The translations under genes were made by a program, and so were the position numbers. Of a stretch of DNA of 64,000 nucleotides, positions 59,430 to 64,000 are shown piece by piece; position 1 is the stretch's first letter, and each line of letters opens with the position of its first letter. The DNA lies in contig CAJLWO010000001.1 of NCBI GenBank assembly GCA_905210435.1, positions 62,001-126,000 on the forward strand, written 5' to 3'. The notes beneath the pieces were generated by a model. That model was not told the origin of the DNA, searched no databases, and was given only the letters and a program-made list of their open reading frames with translations. This stretch comes from an uncultured Bacteroidales bacterium. GTDB taxonomy: Bacteria; Bacteroidota; Bacteroidia; Bacteroidales; Muribaculaceae.

Positions 59430-61532
59430 TCACTTCTTGTAGAGCCTGAACAGCTTGGCCTGATTGTAGGGAAGCTCGTATTTAAGTCCGCGGGAATCGA
59501 TTTCCACCTTTTTGTCAAACCATATCTCCTTGCTGCGGTCCATATCCACTTTGCCGGCGTCGATACCGAGCGTCGACAGGTCGAGCCAGCCGCTCTTCGT
59601 AGCCTCCTCGTAGTTGAAATAGGCTATGTACCAGGAGTCGTCAGTCTCGAGATAGAACAGGTCTATCGAATTGTTCCTGCCGTGAAGCAGGTGCCCGTAG
59701 GCGGGACGGAACGAACGGCCGAGGTTGATGGCCTCGTTTATCTCGGGGTTGGTGAAATATTTTTTCGCTTTCTCCTGCGATGCCGCCGTGCCTATATAGT
59801 TGCCTGCGGTCGAAAGATTGTCGCCCATCATGCAGTAGCCGGTGCACACACCCGATGTCATTCGCGACATGTTCTCCGCGTCGCTGCGGTCGCCCATCAC
59901 AAGATGGTCGGGGTCGTTGTAGCTGTACACGCGGTCGAGCCACCAGCCGAACGACAGGCTGTTCATCATATAGCTCGTGTGCCACATCTCGCCCCACGCG
60001 TCGCAACTGATGCGGCGTGCGTTGGCATACTGCGCGGGAAACAGCGGGGAGATTGACAGCACGATGAACATATCGTCGCCGCAACGTTCGGCGAAATGCT
60101 TCATGCCGTAGTTGTAGGCCTGTATGCCGGTGGTGATGTCCTTGTTGTAGAAGCCGTCGGCCTCGCAGCTGCCGTGGTTGAGGAAGTCAAGCTTTATATA
60201 TTTGATACCCATCGCCTTGAAACGGTCGATCTGATAGTTCATCAGCGAAAGTGTACCCGGGTGGGTCGGATCAAGGCGGCTTGTTTTCTTGCCGTTGACA
60301 TAAAGCAGGGCATCGCCGTAGTAATATCCGTTGTTGCCCTCAATCGGGTCGCTGTCGCTGTGCGTCCAGTTGGAGAAAGGAGTGGTATATATGCCCGGAA
60401 TCTGGCCGTTGGCGCGGCAACGGTTGCAGAAATCCTCAAGCTCATCCCAATTGAGATTGCCCCAATATGAGTCAAGACCTATAAACACCACATTATCAGG
60501 GGCGAAGTTGCCGTGTCCCTGGATATTTTCCTTCACGAAATCGGATACCGACAGCACCCCTTCGTAGTTGACATGCGTAGCCATGCCGCCCCAACTGTTC
60601 CAGCCGAACGGTGTCGGACCGTCCCACGGACGTTTGGGCGCGTACACATTGTTGACTTCGCCGTAGGTCTCCATGCCGGTGCGCCAGTCGTCGAAAAGGC
60701 CGACAAGGAAACGTGCCGACTTCACTTCGGTGCCGCTCAGGCTTCCGTGCTCCATCAGATAGCCGTTATACTCGTCGCGGGTGGCCGCATGCGTCACGCC
60801 GCTGAAGCATTCCAGACGCGATATGTAGCTTTGCGTCATGGGGCTGCCGGTCACTCTCACCGCCGACTTCCAGTTGTCGTGCTCCACCGACCCCACGACA
60901 AGCCCTTTCCGGGTGTTGCCGTTGAATATCGAAGTGACCTCAAACGAAATCGAGTCGCGCGGTATGCGGCCGATAGCGGCCTTGTCCTGCGCCGTGCAGC
61001 CGAGCGTGTGCGAGCCGTAGGTCACAAATCCGTCGTTGTCAAACGGCACCGTCAGGAAGCGGTTGCTGTTGTCGGCGGGGAGAAACAGGTTATGCTCCGT
61101 GGTATAGACCGGAGCGATATAGTTCGATTTTATCTTTGAGTCCGATTTCAGTGTCACCTCGGTCAGGAAGTAATCCCTGTCGGTAAACATGAAGAATGTC
61201 TGGTCGACGGCCGGCATACCGCCGCCGGTCGTGTAACTGATGGTATAGGCATGCGCGTCGCCCGCCTTGTCAGCCACCGCGGTGTCGCTGATACTTGCCG
61301 CCGTGTAGTCCGACGTGTCATACACTTCGCCGTTGTACTTGAAGCGCACCGACACGCCCGACAGCACGTCGCTGCCCTCTTTGGCGAAAGTCACTTTCTT
61401 GCTGTCAGGGTCGAGACTGATGGCCCATTTGCCGCATTCGATTTTTTCGGCCTGTGCCGTCTGCACGGCACCCGAAGCAATCACGATAACTGCGGCGGTG
61501 AGCGTCTTTAGTTTTCCGATATTATTCATCAT
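59430..61532 (-). CDS. exported alpha-galactosidase-like enzyme (clan GH-D)
   Basis: 700 residues, exported (signal after MNNIGKLKTL, ending VQTAQAE). An N-terminal beta-supersandwich is followed by a TIM barrel with PFGWNSWGGM (typical of GH27/GH36), the nucleophile Asp in YIKLDFLNHGS and a likely acid/base Asp in RISCDAWGEM, then a C-terminal beta domain. Best described as a GH36/GH27-type alpha-galactosidase; related clan members cut other alpha-linked sugars. First gene of the locus. ATG 61532 and 61529 are adjacent alternatives. Confidence 0.85.
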   Translation of the reverse strand: MMNNIGKLKTLTAAVIVIASGAVQTAQAEKIECGKWAISLDPDSKKVTFAKEGSDVLSGVSVRFKYNGEVYDTSDYTAASISDTAVADKAGDAHAYTISYTTGGGMPAVDQTFFMFTDRDYFLTEVTLKSDSKIKSNYIAPVYTTEHNLFLPADNSNRFLTVPFDNDGFVTYGSHTLGCTAQDKAAIGRIPRDSISFEVTSIFNGNTRKGLVVGSVEHDNWKSAVRVTGSPMTQSYISRLECFSGVTHAATRDEYNGYLMEHGSLSGTEVKSARFLVGLFDDWRTGMETYGEVNNVYAPKRPWDGPTPFGWNSWGGMATHVNYEGVLSVSDFVKENIQGHGNFAPDNVVFIGLDSYWGNLNWDELEDFCNRCRANGQIPGIYTTPFSNWTHSDSDPIEGNNGYYYGDALLYVNGKKTSRLDPTHPGTLSLMNYQIDRFKAMGIKYIKLDFLNHGSCEADGFYNKDITTGIQAYNYGMKHFAERCGDDMFIVLSISPLFPAQYANARRISCDAWGEMWHTSYMMNSLSFGWWLDRVYSYNDPDHLVMGDRSDAENMSRMTSGVCTGYCMMGDNLSTAGNYIGTAASQEKAKKYFTNPEINEAINLGRSFRPAYGHLLHGRNNSIDLFYLETDDSWYIAYFNYEEATKSGWLDLSTLGIDAGKVDMDRSKEIWFDKKVEIDSRGLKYELPYNQAKLFRLYKK

Positions 61533-61612
61533 AAGGTAAGATGGTATTCTGATGATGGTTTGTTGGTACAGATTTGTCAGCACTGTCTTGCAATATCCGG
61601 GCTAAGCCCGAA

Positions 61613-61676
61613 GGCATGCCCCGTCAATAATCGGGATAGCGTGAGCCGTTATCCACTGAGGCGTGCCCCGTTAATA
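61613..61676. repeat. direct repeat in the leader of the polysaccharide locus
   Basis: GGCATGCCCCGTCAATA (61613-61629) and GGCGTGCCCCGTTAATA (61660-61676), differing by two transitions, 47 bases apart, plus a small hairpin GGGCT/AGCCC just left of the first. Could be regulator sites or another repeat family. Confidence 0.5.
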
Positions 61677-61686
61677 TTGATTAACG

Positions 61687-61720
61687 CAAATTTATCTTTT
61701 TAAACTACAACAGAGCCAAA
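61687..61720 (-). promoter_or_regulatory. promoter of the polysaccharide locus
   Basis: Minus strand TTTG (61720-61717), 22-base spacer, TAAATTTG (61694-61687). Predicted leader of about 150 bases before ATG 61532. Confidence 0.6.
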
Positions 61721-61941
61721 CTCGCATTCCAAAAAATAGCACAATGGTAGCGTACCGCCCGACAGCCATAAAATCGCAATCCCCTGACACACATACATTG
61801 CACGATAACACCAAGTGACGGGCGTCCGTCAGGACGCCGATTATTAGTAACCCTGTACGCCGAAGCGCAGCGTAGGCGTGCGGGGCATGAGCGAAGCAGA
61901 CAAGGTGGCGTCCGGAGGACGCCGATTTACTCCGATGATTA

Positions 61942-61973
61942 TTTGTTTTTTACATTCATGACATATATCTTTG
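61942..61973 (+). promoter_or_regulatory. promoter of the Y1 transposase
   Basis: TTTG (61942-61945), 20-base spacer, TATCTTTG (61966-61973). The ATG follows 4 bases later, so the transcript would be leaderless or nearly so. Confidence 0.65.
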
Positions 61974-61977
61974 CCAT

Positions 61978-62445
61978 ATGAGCCACATTGCACTTACATA
62001 CCATATTGTTATAGGCACTTACCATCGGGAATATGTAATATCCGAAGACCATGAAAAAGAGCTGTATAAATATATCTTCGATTTCGCTGGCAAACGCGGT
62101 GTATTCATTCGCCGTATTGGCGGCATGCCCGACCACGTCCATATATTATGCGATATTCCGGCAACAATTGCCGTAGCCGATTTCATAAAACTCGTAAAAA
62201 GCGAGAGTAGTAAATTCATGCGGGTGAATCCGCACTTCCCTCTTTGGAAAAAATGGGCTCCGAAATATGGAGCATTCTCAGTGGATGCGTCATCACGGAA
62301 AGTCAGAAGAAGATATATTATGAGCCAAAAAGAGCATCACAAACGGATAAGTTTTAGAGAAGAATATCGAAATTTCTTACGTGAGGCCGGATTTCCGGAT
62401 GGAACTCCCATTCTGGGCGATGAAGATGCAGATATGATGCAGTAA
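61978..62445 (+). CDS. Y1 (HUH) transposase, IS200/REP-associated type
   Basis: 155-residue single-strand DNA transposase. The HUH metal-binding pair is His53 and His55 in PDHVHILC. The catalytic Tyr is Tyr113, with the third metal ligand Gln117 four residues later (YIMSQ), followed by the family tail KEHHKRISFREEYRNFL. Length and motifs fit IS200/IS605 TnpA, and flanking inverted hairpins resemble the surroundings of REP-associated transposases (RAYT). No tnpB is present. Complete and apparently active. Confidence 0.92.
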   Translation: MSHIALTYHIVIGTYHREYVISEDHEKELYKYIFDFAGKRGVFIRRIGGMPDHVHILCDIPATIAVADFIKLVKSESSKFMRVNPHFPLWKKWAPKYGAFSVDASSRKVRRRYIMSQKEHHKRISFREEYRNFLREAGFPDGTPILGDEDADMMQ

Positions 62446-62718
62446 GAAGCATGATGTAAATCGGCGTCACTACGGACGCCTTCCCTTACCGTATAGTTTA
62501 CGCCCTGCACGCCTACGCTGCGCTTCGGCGTACAGGGTTACTAATAATCAGCGTCTTAACAGACGCTCGCCTGCTTGCGGGACTCGATTGATTATATTAG
62601 ACCAAAATTGGAATTTTATTGTTAAATCAATTAAAAACCTTCTATTTGGATGTAATATAATTTATAAATCCACTGACACACACATATTGCACGATAATCG
62701 ACAATAGCATAGAATGGA

Positions 62719-62796
62719 ACGGGGGCATCTCGCCCCCGTGGTATCCTTTCCCTGATTTCAAGAAATTACCACGGGGGCGAGACGCCCCCGCCCCTT
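62719..62796. repeat. BIME-like pair of GGGGGC hairpins
   Basis: GGGGGC/GCCCCC stems at 62721-62737 and about 62774-62790, each with a loop of the ATCTC or GAGAC type, and mirrored flanks GTGGTA/TACCAC. Same type as 43771. The rest of the gap from 62568 to 62718 is AT-rich and holds nothing I recognise. Confidence 0.72.
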
Positions 62797-62820
62797 CTAT
62801 CTTCTTCTATCTTCTCTGCG

Positions 62821-64000
62821 TCAGCGGCCCATGTGGAACACTATTTCGCGGGCTCCGGTTAGGTCGTCCCAGGTGAGGAAGTTGCCGGTGTGGGGTACGC
62901 CGTCGATTTCCATTCGGTCGATGTATTTGTTTTCTTCCGACAGGCCTTCGGCGCGTATTGTCAGGTTGTGGCCGTCGGCTCCCACCTTCACGTTTATTTC
63001 GGGATATTGGGGCGCGCCGATGGCGAATATATTCGAGCCGGGGGTCACGGGATAGAATCCCATTACGGAAAAGATGTACCATGCCGACATCTGGCCGCAG
63101 TCATCGTTGCCGTTGACCACGGGCGAATTGGGATAGTTGACGCGGGTGTGCTCGCGCACCAGTTCCTGCGTCTTGCGGGGCTGTCCGCACCAGTCGTAGA
63201 GGTAGATGTAGTGGTGGCCGGGTTCGTTGTCATGGCGATAGTGTCCCTCGCTGAAGTTGCGGTCGAGCTTGGCGGCGAAAGCCTCGTCGCCCCCCATCAT
63301 CTCAATCATGCCGGGTATATCCTGGAGCACGCAGAAGAGGTAGGTCCACTTGGAGCCTTCGGTGAGTCCGGTGCGGTTATGGTCGTCGAGGTCGATCCAT
63401 TCGCCCGAGTATTTGCGGGGGAGCATGAATCCTTTATCCTTATTGTAAATGTTACGGTAATACTGCGTCATGGGCATCAGCCGCTCATAATCTTCGGTGT
63501 GACCGAGCGCACGGGCCATCTGCGCCACGCACCAGTCGTCGTAGGCATGCTCGAGCGTGCGCGACACCGACTCGGCGGTACGGTCGTCGGGAATGTAACC
63601 GAGCGAATGCGCCCACGATGCTCCGGCGCGAGCCTCGTAGGCCGTCCAGCGGTCGCGGTCGCCGTAGCGGCGCTGCGTGTCGCAGTCGGGGGGAGTCATC
63701 GAGTTCTTGCGCATCGCCTCGTATGCGAGGTCGGCGTCGAAATTGCGTATTCCCTTCATGTAGGCGTCGGCGATGACGGCATCGGCATGCGTGCCTATCA
63801 TGATGTTGGTATAACCGGGATTGGGCCACATCGGGAGCCATCCCCCCTCTTTGTACATCTGCAGGAGCGACGTTATCCAGTCGCCGGTAAGCTCCGGCTC
63901 GATAATGGTCATGAGGGGATGATATGCGCGGAAGGTGTCCCACAGCGAATAGTCGTTGTAGCTGATGCCCTCGTGCACCTTGTCGTCAAAAGCGCTGTAA
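62821..64000 (-). CDS. glycoside hydrolase family 92 alpha-mannosidase, C-terminal part
   Basis: The frame runs to the window edge without a start, so about 393 C-terminal residues of a roughly 750-residue enzyme are seen. GH92 signatures: WDTFRAYHPL, HDNEPGHHYIYLYDWCGQP (substrate-binding), GNDDCGQMSAWYIFSVMGF (catalytic region). It differs clearly from the GH92 at 49391, which has PGDEDGGGLSSF at that point; the form here is the more common one. It may belong to a further part of the same polysaccharide locus upstream. Confidence 0.93.
   Translation of the reverse strand, partial: YSAFDDKVHEGISYNDYSLWDTFRAYHPLMTIIEPELTGDWITSLLQMYKEGGWLPMWPNPGYTNIMIGTHADAVIADAYMKGIRNFDADLAYEAMRKNSMTPPDCDTQRRYGDRDRWTAYEARAGASWAHSLGYIPDDRTAESVSRTLEHAYDDWCVAQMARALGHTEDYERLMPMTQYYRNIYNKDKGFMLPRKYSGEWIDLDDHNRTGLTEGSKWTYLFCVLQDIPGMIEMMGGDEAFAAKLDRNFSEGHYRHDNEPGHHYIYLYDWCGQPRKTQELVREHTRVNYPNSPVVNGNDDCGQMSAWYIFSVMGFYPVTPGSNIFAIGAPQYPEINVKVGADGHNLTIRAEGLSEENKYIDRMEIDGVPHTGNFLTWDDLTGAREIVFHMGR

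Larger units (their letters stand above)
61820..62568 (+). mobile_element. IS200/RAYT-like element with mirrored hairpin ends
   Basis: One Y1 transposase gene between inverted arms of about 54 bp (61837-61890 and 62502-62555) that contain TTAGTAACCCTGTACGCC and a hairpin around GAAGCGCAGC. Outside each arm lies a terminal hairpin: GGCGTCC/GGACGCC at 61821-61838 on the left, AGCGTCT/AGACGCT at 62550-62567 on the right. Further GGCGTCC-type hairpins flank the gene internally (61908-61924 and 62463-62480). No target duplication was seen, as expected for this class. Confidence 0.75.

Overview
The window looks like a chromosomal segment of a gut Bacteroidales bacterium, most likely a Muribaculaceae member. 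It has SusC/SusD pairs with families of surface glycoside hydrolases, lipoproteins with Bacteroidota-type lipoboxes, and exact copies of the Bacteroidota promoter element TAnnTTTG in front of many genes (often with TTTG about 20 bases upstream). The DNA is visibly GC-rich, unlike Bacteroides proper. No marker gene fixes the genus, so the family call is inference.

Layout. 1-4.1 kb: xylose operon xylB (cut by the window edge)-xylA-xylE. 4.4-6.1 kb: divergent DJ-1/PfpI gene and apbE. 6.4-11.0 kb: overlapping run of response regulator, histidine kinase, rRNA methyltransferase and membrane acyltransferase. 11.2-11.8 kb: tRNA-Asp and tRNA-Pro, convergent, each with its own promoter and terminator. 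12-18 kb: sugar kinase plus FucP-like permease, glycosyltransferase, EamA transporter and an AlbA_2/Schlafen-type regulator. 18.1-22.9 kb: TonB receptor with an OB-fold-like lipoprotein. 23.4-28.9 kb: rnhB, ROK kinase-manA, an AraC regulator and a MATE exporter. 28.95-33.75 kb: accessory island made of an IS21-family element and an AT-rich remnant carrying lnu(AN2) and mef(En2) against the 3' end of tRNA-Ser; this matches the known cargo and target of Bacteroides NBU2, but no integrase or mobilization gene remains. 34-41 kb: GH2 enzyme, DUF3108 protein, tdk, recA and an AraC regulator. 40.9-61.5 kb: minus-strand polysaccharide utilization locus, read in the order clan GH-D alpha-galactosidase-like, TIG/NHL lipoprotein, SusC, SusD, DUF1735-type lipoprotein, GH92, GH30, GH30, GH3, followed by a CotH/lamin-tail protein and a DUF1573 protein. 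61.8-62.6 kb: Y1 (HUH) transposase gene between mirrored hairpins. 62.8-64 kb: second GH92 gene, cut by the window edge.

How it works together. The window is dominated by carbohydrate capture. SusC/D and their lipoproteins would import glycans trimmed by GH92 (alpha-mannosidase family), GH30 (beta-glucanase family), GH3 and the alpha-galactosidase-like enzyme; ManA and the ROK and PfkB kinases would feed sugars into central metabolism. A fungal cell-wall type substrate is my inference.

Beyond the genes, the most unusual content is intergenic: (i) REP/BIME-like paired hairpins, many preceded by GTAG, together with a RAYT-like transposase; (ii) a MITE-like family of about 160 bp, with three full copies and two relics, two of which bracket recA in inverted orientation; (iii) a hairpin family built from ACAAAAG words; (iv) two copies of a short RNA gene with its own promoter, a conserved body and a terminator stem that differs between copies by compensating changes. 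I see no CRISPR array, prophage or replication origin.
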